Below, piece after piece: positions 43,316 to 51,533 of a DNA stretch of 64,000 bases (position 1 is its first letter; each line of letters starts with the position of its first letter). The stretch is from Muribaculaceae bacterium (GTDB taxonomy: Bacteria > Bacteroidota > Bacteroidia > Bacteroidales > Muribaculaceae), in NCBI GenBank assembly GCA_017621225.1, contig JAGATN010000005.1, forward strand, positions 1 through 64,000, written 5' to 3'. Both the position numbers and the translations under genes were made by a program. Under the pieces are notes generated by a model. It saw nothing but the letters and a program-made list of their open reading frames with translations, was not told where the DNA came from and did no database searches.

Positions 43316-45619
43316 ATGAACATAAGAAAACTGATTCTGCCGGTTGCGCTATTTGCCATAGCCAACGCAACTGCAACGGCTCAGATAATGCCGTGGGAAA
43401 ACAGAACCGAAACCGACGACGATCCGTTTGCAAAAGTCGACAAAGCAACGTCCGGAAAACTTTATCTTGAGGATGTAGTGGGCGGTCGATTGATTCAGAC
43501 TCGCGGCGCCGGAGCCATAAACTGGATGAAGGATGGAGAACGCTACTCGCGTCTCGAGCCAAACAAAGAAAAGGGTGGCATGGATGTGGTGGCCTACACG
43601 GCCAAGGACAATAAACGCGAGGTGATAATACCATCGTCCATGTTCATTGACAAAGCCACCGGAAAACATGTGCCCATAAGCAGCATATCGTGGAGCAACG
43701 ACAACAGCAAGGTGCTTGTATTCACAAACACCCGGCGCGTGTGGCGCTACCACACCCGTGGCGACTATTGGGTGCTCGACCTTAACGACGGAACATTCCG
43801 TCAGCTCGGCAAGGGGTTGCCGGAATCGACTCTGATGTTTGCCAAATTTTCGCCCGATGCCGACAAGGTGGCATATGTGTCGAAAAACAACATATACGTC
43901 GAAGACCTGCCCACCGGTAAAATAAACCGCATAACCAACGACGGCAGCGACGTGATAGTAAACGGCACGTTTGATTGGGTGTATGAGGAGGAATTCGGCA
44001 TTCGCGACGGATTTCGCTGGAGCCCTTCTGGAAAATACATTGCCTATTGGCAAAGCGACACCGACGGAACGGGATGGTTTGACATAATCAACAACGTCGA
44101 CTCCATATATCCAACCATACAGCATTTCCCCTACCCGAAAGCCGGCAGCAGCAACTCGGCCGTTAAAGTGGGGTACGTGCCTGCCGAAGGGGGCGAAACC
44201 ACCTGGATACAGATTCCGGGCGATCAGCGCGAAAACTATCTGCCGCGAATGGACTTCATACCCGGCTCCGACGAGCTGTTCATACAGCAGATGAATCGTC
44301 AGCAAAACACCAACCGCATATGGATTGCCGACATAGCCACCAAGGAGCTCAACAACATATTCACCGACACAGACGATGCATGGCTCGACACCAACGACAA
44401 CATTTTGTGGCTCGACGGCAACAAATGGTTCACGTGGGAGAGCGAGCGCAACGGCTGGCGACACCTGTATCGCATAAGCCGCGACGGAAAGCAGATTGTG
44501 CCCATAACGCAAGGCGACTTCGACTATGAGTCGTACGTAGGCTGCGACCTGAAGAAAGGTCTGGTATATTTCATAGCATCGCCCCAAAACTACACCCAGC
44601 GTTATCTGTACAGCGCTAAAATATTCGGCAACGGCAACGTTACGCGCCTAAGCCCCGACGATCAGCAAGGACAACACCGCTACAACATATCGCCTACCGG
44701 AAAATGGGCGGTGCACAATTACAGCAATGCCGCCACGCCAACCGTAATCGACATGGTGTCGCTGCCCAACCATAAATCGGTGCGCGTGATAGAGAACAAT
44801 GAAGGTGCGCGCGAACAATATGCCGCGCTCGGATTGCGCCCCAAAGAATTCGTAAAGACCCAATCGGGCGATCTTACCCTCGACGCGTGGATGATCAAGC
44901 CCATCGACTTCGACCCGACAAAGAAATATCCCGTGATAGTGGAAGTGTATGGCGAACCGGCCAGCTCGACGGTGCAGGACGTTTGGGGCGGAGGTGACCT
45001 ATGGAACCAGTACATGGCCAACCTCGGATACATAGTGGTGAGCATCGACAACCGAGGCGCCAACGTGCCCCGAGGACGCGAATGGCGCAAATGCATATAT
45101 GGCGAAGTAGGCACGTTTGCCAGCGAGGATCAGGCACGTGGCATACAGAACCTGGCACGCCAATATTCGTTCATCGACTCCACCCGCATAGGCATAACCG
45201 GATGGAGCGGAGGCGGCAGCCAGACGCTCAACTCAATGTTCCGCTATCCCGACGTATTCAGCACCGGCATAGCAATAGCATTCGTGGCCGACCAGCGCAC
45301 ATACGACACCATATATCAGGAGCGATATATGAACACGCCGCAAAACAATCCTCAGGGCTACAAGAAAGGCTCGCCCATCACATACGTTGAAGGGCTGAAA
45401 GGCAATCTGCTGCTGATACACGGCACGGGCGACGACAACGTGCACTATCAAAACTGCGAAATGCTGATAAATGAACTCGTGAAACATGGCAAGCTGTTCT
45501 CGCTGATGAGCTACCCGATGCGCACGCACGGCATCAGCGAACGTCAGGGCACCACATTGCACCTGCGCAAAACGATGGCCAAATACTGGCTCGACAACCT
45601 GCCCGCAGGAGGCCGATAA
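43316..45619 (+). CDS. Dipeptidyl peptidase IV (S9B)
   Basis: A 767-residue exported protein with a signal peptide at about 1-21. The beta-propeller includes FDWVYEEEFGIRDGF, whose paired glutamates bind the free N-terminus of the substrate and identify DPP4 among S9 enzymes. The catalytic triad is S631 (GWSGGGS), Asp at 706-707 (HGTGDDNVHYQN) and H738 (RTHGISE). It removes X-Pro or X-Ala dipeptides from peptide N-termini, complementing the prolyl oligopeptidase encoded at 30534. Probably periplasmic. The conserved GWSYGG motif is GWSGGG here, a conservative change. It stands alone with terminators on both sides. Confidence 0.93.
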   Translation: MNIRKLILPVALFAIANATATAQIMPWENRTETDDDPFAKVDKATSGKLYLEDVVGGRLIQTRGAGAINWMKDGERYSRLEPNKEKGGMDVVAYTAKDNKREVIIPSSMFIDKATGKHVPISSISWSNDNSKVLVFTNTRRVWRYHTRGDYWVLDLNDGTFRQLGKGLPESTLMFAKFSPDADKVAYVSKNNIYVEDLPTGKINRITNDGSDVIVNGTFDWVYEEEFGIRDGFRWSPSGKYIAYWQSDTDGTGWFDIINNVDSIYPTIQHFPYPKAGSSNSAVKVGYVPAEGGETTWIQIPGDQRENYLPRMDFIPGSDELFIQQMNRQQNTNRIWIADIATKELNNIFTDTDDAWLDTNDNILWLDGNKWFTWESERNGWRHLYRISRDGKQIVPITQGDFDYESYVGCDLKKGLVYFIASPQNYTQRYLYSAKIFGNGNVTRLSPDDQQGQHRYNISPTGKWAVHNYSNAATPTVIDMVSLPNHKSVRVIENNEGAREQYAALGLRPKEFVKTQSGDLTLDAWMIKPIDFDPTKKYPVIVEVYGEPASSTVQDVWGGGDLWNQYMANLGYIVVSIDNRGANVPRGREWRKCIYGEVGTFASEDQARGIQNLARQYSFIDSTRIGITGWSGGGSQTLNSMFRYPDVFSTGIAIAFVADQRTYDTIYQERYMNTPQNNPQGYKKGSPITYVEGLKGNLLLIHGTGDDNVHYQNCEMLINELVKHGKLFSLMSYPMRTHGISERQGTTLHLRKTMAKYWLDNLPAGGR

Positions 45620-45635
45620 CAATCGGAAACATAGA

Positions 45636-45684
45636 TACAAAGCAACAGGCATCATACACTGAGTATGATGCCTGTTGCTTTGTA
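45636..45684. terminator. Bidirectional terminator shared by DPP4 and tRNA-Leu
   Basis: A perfect 22-bp stem (45636-45657 with 45663-45684) and 5-base loop. Its right arm overlaps the last two bases of the tRNA-Leu gene. There is no long U-run on the plus strand. Confidence 0.75.
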
Positions 45685-45766
45685 CTCGAAGCGGGACTCG
45701 AACCCGCACAGCCGCAATGGCCAAAGGATTTTAAGTCCTTCGTGTCTACCATTCCACCATTCGAGC
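45683..45766 (-). tRNA. tRNA-Leu (TAA)
   Basis: An 84-nt class II tRNA. Acceptor GCTCGAA/TTCGAGT with a G-U first pair, anticodon arm AAGGA-CTTAAAA-TCCTT giving anticodon TAA, a long variable arm (GGCCATTGCGGC region), T arm and discriminator A. CCA is not encoded. Confidence 0.93.
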
Positions 45767-45783
45767 GACCTTTTTTGTCGGTG

Positions 45784-45815
45784 CAAAGATAGCACGTTGT
45801 TTCGTATTATGCAAA
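45784..45815 (-). promoter_or_regulatory. Promoter of tRNA-Leu
   Basis: On the minus strand TTTG (45815-45812) and TATCTTTG (45791-45784) are spaced 20 bp, just before the tRNA 5' end. Confidence 0.75.
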
Positions 45816-45913
45816 TGGCACGTCACAAATATCCGTTTTATCACACGCATAAAAGCGATTCAGGCGCTCCATTTCGCGAAATGCCGACCCGTACGGACTA
45901 ACCGAAAATAGAG

Positions 45914-46414
45914 TCAGCGGCTTATCACCATATATTCACCTGCCGGGCCGGGACCTACGTTGTAGCGGGTAAGGCCATATCCGTTCTCGGCGGCCACGCC
46001 CGAAAGCGGAGAGCCGAACCGATATATGTCGTACGTGCTGTGACACACCGGACACACGCCCACATGGGCATCGGCATCAACATTTATCCGCACATTATTT
46101 TTACGCTCAACGGGGCAAGCCAAGTCGTAAGCCTTGAACTCCCCTTCGTAGCCGCACACGAGCAATACGCCACCAAATCCGGTGGCCATCATGGCGGTAT
46201 ATGGAAATCCGGCCGGAATTCGCTCCGACTTTATGAATTTACGATAATCGAGAGCGCCGCCAACGCCATATGCGTTCCAACTGCCCACGTTAACGAAATC
46301 GACTTTCACGGGCGCAACGGGAATCCTCTCATCATCCACCGACTTACACCCCACCGCCACGGCCAACAACACGGTCAAGGCAATCGGGAGCGAAAATCCG
46401 CGCAATTTGAGCAT
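45914..46414 (-). CDS. Rieske-like lipoprotein with atypical ligand set
   Basis: A 166-residue lipoprotein with lipobox AVGC (C23). The shape is that of small Rieske-domain proteins, with C100 (LACPVE) in the first loop and C121-x-x-C124-H125 (CPVCHS) in the second. A canonical Rieske centre needs C-x-H and C-x-x-H. Here the first loop lacks the His and the second has one extra residue. The set Cys100, Cys121, Cys124 and His125 could still hold zinc or a modified Fe-S cluster. It is the last gene of the pyrE operon, after gaps of 24 and 27 bp. Confidence 0.65.
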   Translation of the reverse strand: MLKLRGFSLPIALTVLLAVAVGCKSVDDERIPVAPVKVDFVNVGSWNAYGVGGALDYRKFIKSERIPAGFPYTAMMATGFGGVLLVCGYEGEFKAYDLACPVERKNNVRINVDADAHVGVCPVCHSTYDIYRFGSPLSGVAAENGYGLTRYNVGPGPAGEYMVISR

Positions 46415-46441
46415 AATGGAATCGGGCAGCTTACTGCCGTA

Positions 46442-46882
46442 TCAGTGACTCTGATTAAAGAACGTAGCCAGCAATTCGCCGAACTTATCGGCAGCCTCCT
46501 GCATCTTGCCGCCGACAAGCGGACGCAACATTGCGGGTATGTCCACATCGATGTCGGCCGACACTTGCGTGGGCGTTTGCGCCTCGGGCGAGATGTTGAT
46601 GGATAGCGACAGAGGCACCGGCGACTGCTGCGCCGCCAGGACCACTGCACCTTTGCCAGCGCCGGGAGCCGTGCGCTCCACTACTTGAAACGTTATGTCG
46701 CCTACCGGCTGCGCGGTGATGGTAATGGTGTCGTCGGTAAACTTCACTTCGCCTACCTTGGCGCGCAAATCAGCAGGAAGCGAATCGAGTTTTTCTTGCA
46801 ACGAGCCAATGTGGCTTACCTTTTCAAACACTTCATTTGCCGAAACAGCTACGTCGACAGGCTTACTGGAATATTTAGCCAT
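46442..46882 (-). CDS. SRPBCC (START-like) domain protein
   Basis: A 146-residue cytoplasmic protein. It starts YSSKPVDVAVSANEVFEKVSHIGSLQEKL (strand and helix of the helix-grip fold) and continues with VKFTDDTITITAQPVGDITFQVVERTAP. It ends with the long helix GGKMQEAADKFGELLATFFN. Known members bind hydrophobic ligands; this subgroup has no assigned function. I recall it being repeatedly found next to pyrE in Bacteroidales, as here (24-bp gap). Confidence 0.8.
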   Translation of the reverse strand: MAKYSSKPVDVAVSANEVFEKVSHIGSLQEKLDSLPADLRAKVGEVKFTDDTITITAQPVGDITFQVVERTAPGAGKGAVVLAAQQSPVPLSLSINISPEAQTPTQVSADIDVDIPAMLRPLVGGKMQEAADKFGELLATFFNQSH

Positions 46883-46906
46883 AATTTATATGAAGCGGTT
46901 TGACAA

Positions 46907-47545
46907 TTAGCGGTTGGGAGTCCAGTTAGCCGGATCCTTACGCCATTCTCTAAGAGTTTCAACGTCGTCGGCGTGTATGTATTCCGTTTCGAGGGCGGCT
47001 TCGAGCATCGAGTTGTAGTTGCTCAGAGTGCAAAGCTCTACGCCTGCATCTTTGAAGCGCTTGATGGCGAGGGGGAATCCATAAGTAAATATGGCAGCCA
47101 TGCCAACCACTTCGCAACCGGCAGCACGAACCGCTTCAACGGCCTTAAGGCTGCTTCCGCCGGTCGATATGAGGTCTTCGATCACAACCACCTTCTGTCC
47201 GGGTATCAGGTTGCCTTCGATAAGGTTCTCCAAACCATGGTCTTTAGGAGTCGAGCGTACATAAACATAAGGCAGACCCATAGTGTCGGCAACGAGCGCA
47301 CCCATGGCGATGGCACCGGTAGCAACGCCGGCTATGGCATCGGGAGCCTCGAAATTCTCCATTATAAGACGGCACATTTCCACCTTTATGAAGCTTCTCA
47401 CTTCAGGATACGACAACGTTTTGCGGTTGTCGGTATATATCGGTGAGTTCCATCCCGAAGCCCAAGTGAAAGGGATTTCGGGCTGAAGTTTTATGGCACT
47501 GATTTTCAAAAGCTTTTCAGCCAAAATTCTATCTAACTGTTTCAT
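46907..47545 (-). CDS. pyrE: Orotate phosphoribosyltransferase
   Basis: A 212-residue cytoplasmic enzyme of pyrimidine synthesis that joins orotate and PRPP to give OMP. The start at 47545 (MKQLDRILAEKLLKISAIKLQ) fits the family; a longer frame from 47608 overlaps the promoter. The PRPP-binding motif is intact (VVVIEDLISTGGSSLKA), and the substrate loop KDHG is present (STPKDHGLENLIEG). It provides a useful contrast with the degenerate PRTase at 16947. It heads the operon pyrE-SRPBCC-Rieske-like protein. Confidence 0.95.
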   Translation of the reverse strand: MKQLDRILAEKLLKISAIKLQPEIPFTWASGWNSPIYTDNRKTLSYPEVRSFIKVEMCRLIMENFEAPDAIAGVATGAIAMGALVADTMGLPYVYVRSTPKDHGLENLIEGNLIPGQKVVVIEDLISTGGSSLKAVEAVRAAGCEVVGMAAIFTYGFPLAIKRFKDAGVELCTLSNYNSMLEAALETEYIHADDVETLREWRKDPANWTPNR

Positions 47546-47594
47546 ATAAAAACGTCTGTTAAAAAATCTACAATCTCTGACTCTTTCAATTGTG

Positions 47595-47626
47595 CAAAGA
47601 TAATTCATCCAAATTCCATATCCAAA
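47595..47626 (-). promoter_or_regulatory. Promoter of the pyrE operon
   Basis: On the minus strand TTTG (47626-47623) and TATCTTTG (47602-47595) are spaced exactly 20 bp. The predicted leader is about 43 nt. Confidence 0.75.
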
Positions 47627-47672
47627 TTATTTCCACACAATCCATATGCACAAAGTGCGTTTTTTAGCCGCA

Positions 47673-49940
47673 TTACATCAATTCGGTGCATCCGGCAGGC
47701 AGCTCTACCGTCCTGACGTCGTAGCCCGGAACGGCAACTTTGACGGTGCATTGTTTGGGCGATTCAAGCTTTACGCTCGTCACCTTGCCGTCGACCATGC
47801 GCGCCGACACCAAAATTCCGCCTTGCGCGCGCAGATTTTCGAACGACACGTCGCGCCAGTCCGACGGGATGGCCGGGAATATGTTTATGGCTCCGGCATG
47901 GCTCTGCAAAAGCATCTCCTGAATGCCCGACGCAAAGGCAAAATTACCTTCGAGCGTAAACGGACGATAGGTGAAATACGATTTTCCGGTGCCCGACTGG
48001 TCGCCGTTAAGATGGAACGTGTTGGGGCTGCAGAAACAGGTGGCAAACGTGCGCAGAGCATCGGCAGCGCCGTCGCCATCGAGCGCGCGGGCTTTCAGAT
48101 TGCCGAGCCAAGCGAACGAATAGCCGGTCCAGTAGCCGGAGCCGAACTCGTCGAGCTTGCGTATCGTGGCATCTATTATGCGCTTATCGTCCTCGCCGTT
48201 CGATACGTCGAGCAGTCCGAGGGGATATATGGCCATGGCATGCGAAAAGTGTCGGTGCGACGAGTCGTAAGGGAATCCTTTGGCGAACGTCAATGAGCCA
48301 TCGGCATCGACGTCAAAATCGGCCAACTGGCCATACAGCGTCTTCCAATGCTCCGCTTCGTCGGCGTGGCCTGCGCCCTCGGCTACTTCCGAGGCTATTG
48401 CAAACAACGAGTGCATAAGCGCCTGATCATAGTTGGTCATCTCGGTAAACCACGCTTTCACCGAATTGTCGAATATCTCGGGGCTTGAGCTATATTCCAA
48501 TCGTCTTACGCCGTTTTCGTCGACCATCGAATTCTGCTCCATATATATCGCTACGTCATTTATGAAAGGATATGCCATCTCTTTCAAAAACTTATCATCA
48601 TCTGAATATTTCCAATGCAGGTAGAAATGATATGCCAGCCAGGCTCCGGCCGTCTGCGACATGGCATATTGAATCCAGCCTCCCATCGGAGCGCCATTCA
48701 ACGCACACACGCCCGGCACGTTCATGCCGTCGGTTTCGAAATACGATTTCGTATATGCCTTATACGTGTCGCGCTGACTCCACAAGGTGTTCAGGTAGCC
48801 CAATCCTTCGTCAAGATGGTTGCCGGTATACGTTGGCCAGTAGCTAAGCTGAGTGTTCAGGTCATGATGGTAGTCGCCCTTCCACGGCGGCAACTTGCCG
48901 TTATCGGCAGTCCATACCGCTTGCAGCGAGATGGGATACGAATCGCTGCGCGTCACCGAGCCGAACTTATACATTTCATTGTCATATTGCTTCTGAAGCA
49001 CGCTGTCGGGCAACGATACCGACGACTTGCTCCAATAGTCTTTCCAGAAATCGGAATGGGTTGCGTAATCCTTCATCAACCCGCGCTCCATAGCTTCGTC
49101 GGTTATGATTTTCGCATCCGTCTTTTCGATGTCGCGCATATTCGACGACGTTATGCTCCATACGCCCACGAGATTGTTGCCCGCGCGCTCCCAAGCCACA
49201 TCGATGTCATAGTAGAAGTCGCCCCACCCGTGCTGACGGTAGTGCGCGCCTCCGTCGCGCTCAACCACGTCGCCTTGCTCGTAGCCGAGGCGCTCAAGAT
49301 CGGCGCCCGAATGGGCATTGTCGGTCGACTTTGAGGCCGATGCATACGAGGGCGCCACGATCACCGGCTTGAAGCCTTCGGGAGCATTCTCCACGTAGAA
49401 CCATCCCATGGGCTTGTCGGACTGAACGAACGTAAGCATCTTCACGCCCTCAGGCCACACTATCTCGCACACGGCATCGTTGATATACAATCGCACGCTT
49501 TCGGGATTGCCAAGCTCGCCGAGAGGAAACTCGATGGCACCGCCGGGTATTTTCGAAGGCGCCGCCTCGCGGTCGTAAGGCCAGTCATATTTAGCCTGCA
49601 CAGCCTGATAGGTGCCATTTTTTATCTGCTCCTTCACCCAGGCAAAACGGTTGTTGGGGCCCGAGATGCTGTCCATTGGCCGCAAATCCCAAAGGTCGGC
49701 GCGATCTAACGAAAAGCGCAACGCGTCGCCGTTTTTCCACACGAGGGCTCCCACGTGCGCATTTCCAAGCGGAATGGCCTCATCCCATCGCGTGGCAAGG
49801 CTATCAAACACAAGATCGGAAGTCGACGGCTCGGCAACAATGGCCGAACGGCAAGCCGTAACCACGGGCAGCGCGCCGAGAGCCACCGCCATCACCACGG
49901 GCAATGCAATAGATTTAATCGTTGACATTAGTTTAATCAT
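47673..49940 (-). CDS. Glycoside hydrolase family 95-like lipoprotein
   Basis: A 755-residue protein with lipobox VTAC near residue 30; the ATG at 49928 is an alternative start. The N-terminal beta domain (RWDEAIPLGNAHVGALVWKNGDALRFSLDRADLWDLR) and the (alpha/alpha)6 barrel are typical of GH95 alpha-L-fucosidases/L-galactosidases. The presumed acid Glu is kept (SSSPEIFDN, E488). The usual N-x-N pair before the NYW motif reads D360-L-N362. The N-to-D change may alter specificity or activity. Probably releases terminal fucose or galactose from host or plant glycans at the cell envelope. No SusC/D genes adjoin. Confidence 0.82.
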   Translation of the reverse strand: MIKLMSTIKSIALPVVMAVALGALPVVTACRSAIVAEPSTSDLVFDSLATRWDEAIPLGNAHVGALVWKNGDALRFSLDRADLWDLRPMDSISGPNNRFAWVKEQIKNGTYQAVQAKYDWPYDREAAPSKIPGGAIEFPLGELGNPESVRLYINDAVCEIVWPEGVKMLTFVQSDKPMGWFYVENAPEGFKPVIVAPSYASASKSTDNAHSGADLERLGYEQGDVVERDGGAHYRQHGWGDFYYDIDVAWERAGNNLVGVWSITSSNMRDIEKTDAKIITDEAMERGLMKDYATHSDFWKDYWSKSSVSLPDSVLQKQYDNEMYKFGSVTRSDSYPISLQAVWTADNGKLPPWKGDYHHDLNTQLSYWPTYTGNHLDEGLGYLNTLWSQRDTYKAYTKSYFETDGMNVPGVCALNGAPMGGWIQYAMSQTAGAWLAYHFYLHWKYSDDDKFLKEMAYPFINDVAIYMEQNSMVDENGVRRLEYSSSPEIFDNSVKAWFTEMTNYDQALMHSLFAIASEVAEGAGHADEAEHWKTLYGQLADFDVDADGSLTFAKGFPYDSSHRHFSHAMAIYPLGLLDVSNGEDDKRIIDATIRKLDEFGSGYWTGYSFAWLGNLKARALDGDGAADALRTFATCFCSPNTFHLNGDQSGTGKSYFTYRPFTLEGNFAFASGIQEMLLQSHAGAINIFPAIPSDWRDVSFENLRAQGGILVSARMVDGKVTSVKLESPKQCTVKVAVPGYDVRTVELPAGCTELM

Positions 49941-49978
49941 GACTATTAGATGATTGGTTTATACGTTAAACTCAGTGA

Positions 49979-49986
49979 CAAAAATA
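49979..49986 (-). promoter_or_regulatory. Promoter -7 box of the GH95-like gene
   Basis: TATTTTTG on the minus strand; no clear -33 box. Predicted start about 32 bp before the GH95 ATG. Confidence 0.5.
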
Positions 49987-50026
49987 ATAAAAATATCCGA
50001 ATCGGAGAAATCGCGAAAAAAACTTT

Positions 50027-50058
50027 TTTGGAAAATACGCCATTACTGACTATCTTTG
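50027..50058 (+). promoter_or_regulatory. Promoter of the C1-family peptidase gene
   Basis: TTTG (50027-50030) and TATCTTTG (50051-50058) are spaced 20 bp. Predicted leader about 37 nt. Confidence 0.75.
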
Positions 50059-50101
50059 CATTAATATCGCAAAAACATTAATAAATCAATCCAATCACAA
50101 T

Positions 50102-51292
50102 ATGAAGCATTTAATTTGCGGTGCCATAGCTTTAAGCGTGGCCATCGGTGCCTATGCCGACGAAAAGGCCGACTCGGCCGGATTCAAATTCACTGACGTG
50201 AAAGTAATAAAGACCACTCCGGTAAGAGACCAGAACAAATCGGGAACTTGCTGGTGCTTCTCGAGCACTACGTTCTTCGAAGACGAAATTTTACGTAAAA
50301 CAGGCAAGGAAATCGATCTTTCCGAAATGTTTACCGTATGGCACACATATCACGACAAGGGCGAAAAATTCGTGCGCATGAACGGCAAAATCAACTTCTC
50401 GCAAGGCGGTAGCGGTTTTGACGTACCTTACGTATGGGAACGCTACGGAGTAGTGCCCGAAAGCGTTTATCCCGGCCTCAACTACGGCGAGGACAACCAC
50501 GCCCACAGCGAACTCGAATCGGCATTGTCGGGCTACGTAAACGCCGTTGCCAAAAAGCCCAACAAACGCTTGTCGACCGCTTGGAAAAACGGTCTCGAAG
50601 GCATCCTCGACGCATATCTCGGCGAACAGCCCGCCACATTCGAATACGAAGGCAAGACATATACTCCCAAATCGTTTGCCGAATCACTCCCGATAAACAT
50701 AGACGACTACATTGCCGTTACGTCGTTCAACCACCATCCCTTCTACAAGCCGGTGGTTCTCGAAGTTGCCGACAACTGGCTTTTCGGACAGTTCCAGAAC
50801 CTTCCCATGGAAGAAATGAAGGCCATCGTCGACAATGCCGTTGAAAAAGGTTATCCCGTAGTATGGGCCGCTGACGTGAGCGAAGGCGGATTCAAATGGG
50901 GCAACGGTTTTGCCATTATGCCGAAGGGCAAATCGGAAGCCGACATGGATGGCACCGAGCTTTCGCGTTGGGTGAAACTGTCGGCAGCCGAACGCGAACG
51001 TTCGAAATACAACATCAACGGCCCCACTGAAGAAATAACCGTAACGCAGGAGATGCGTCAGGACATGTTTGACCGTCAGGAAACCACCGACGACCACGGA
51101 ATGGAAATAGTAGGATATGCCGTCGATCAAAAAGGCAACAAATACTACAAAGTGCGCAACTCTTGGACCGCCAACCAGATTTACGACGGTTACTTCTACG
51201 TGTCAGAACCCTACTTCCTCGCAAAGACGCTCAACATATACGTCAACAAGGAAGCCGTTCCGGCCAACATTATGAAGAAGATGAATAAATGA
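50102..51292 (+). CDS. C1B aminopeptidase (PepC / bleomycin hydrolase family), exported
   Basis: A 396-residue protein with a signal peptide at 1-19 (HLICGAIALSVAIGAYA), so it acts outside the cytoplasm, unlike most bleomycin hydrolases. The papain-type active site is complete: C50 (QNKSGTCWCFS), H332 (TTDDHGMEIVGYAVD) and N353 (VRNSW). It trims residues from peptide N-termini and would work with the S9 peptidases in peptide scavenging. Monocistronic, with its own promoter and terminator. Confidence 0.92.
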   Translation: MKHLICGAIALSVAIGAYADEKADSAGFKFTDVKVIKTTPVRDQNKSGTCWCFSSTTFFEDEILRKTGKEIDLSEMFTVWHTYHDKGEKFVRMNGKINFSQGGSGFDVPYVWERYGVVPESVYPGLNYGEDNHAHSELESALSGYVNAVAKKPNKRLSTAWKNGLEGILDAYLGEQPATFEYEGKTYTPKSFAESLPINIDDYIAVTSFNHHPFYKPVVLEVADNWLFGQFQNLPMEEMKAIVDNAVEKGYPVVWAADVSEGGFKWGNGFAIMPKGKSEADMDGTELSRWVKLSAAERERSKYNINGPTEEITVTQEMRQDMFDRQETTDDHGMEIVGYAVDQKGNKYYKVRNSWTANQIYDGYFYVSEPYFLAKTLNIYVNKEAVPANIMKKMNK

Positions 51293-51321
51293 TATAACAT
51301 TCAACCAGAGCATTAGCACGG

Positions 51322-51359
51322 GGGGCATCGAGGCAAAAAAGCCGGCGATGCCCCTCTTT
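51322..51359 (+). terminator. Terminator after the C1-family peptidase gene
   Basis: GGGGCATCG (51322-51330) pairs with CGATGCCCC (51346-51354), followed by TCTTTTT. Confidence 0.85.
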
Positions 51360-51426
51360 TTATACATTTCCGTCACCATTTGGCATTTTTTATCCGTTAT
51401 TGCGTGGCATGATTCAAACTAATCAT

Positions 51427-51434
51427 TAATTTTG
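51427..51434 (+). promoter_or_regulatory. Promoter -7 box of the acyl-CoA ligase gene
   Basis: TAATTTTG; the leader would be about 93 nt. No -33 box at normal spacing. Confidence 0.45.
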
Positions 51435-51533
51435 TGACTGCCTGAAAAGCTGAACTACATCAAACCCGATGGCACAGTTGATAGTTATATATTTATCAAA
51501 TCGTCCGTATGGACTCATTTACGCATAACAGCT

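Noticed and set aside
43349-44587. 412-codon minus-strand frame opposite the DPP4 gene, and a 416-codon frame at 11804-13054
   Set aside because: Both are antisense to genes with intact catalytic or cofactor motifs, with no domain signal of their own.
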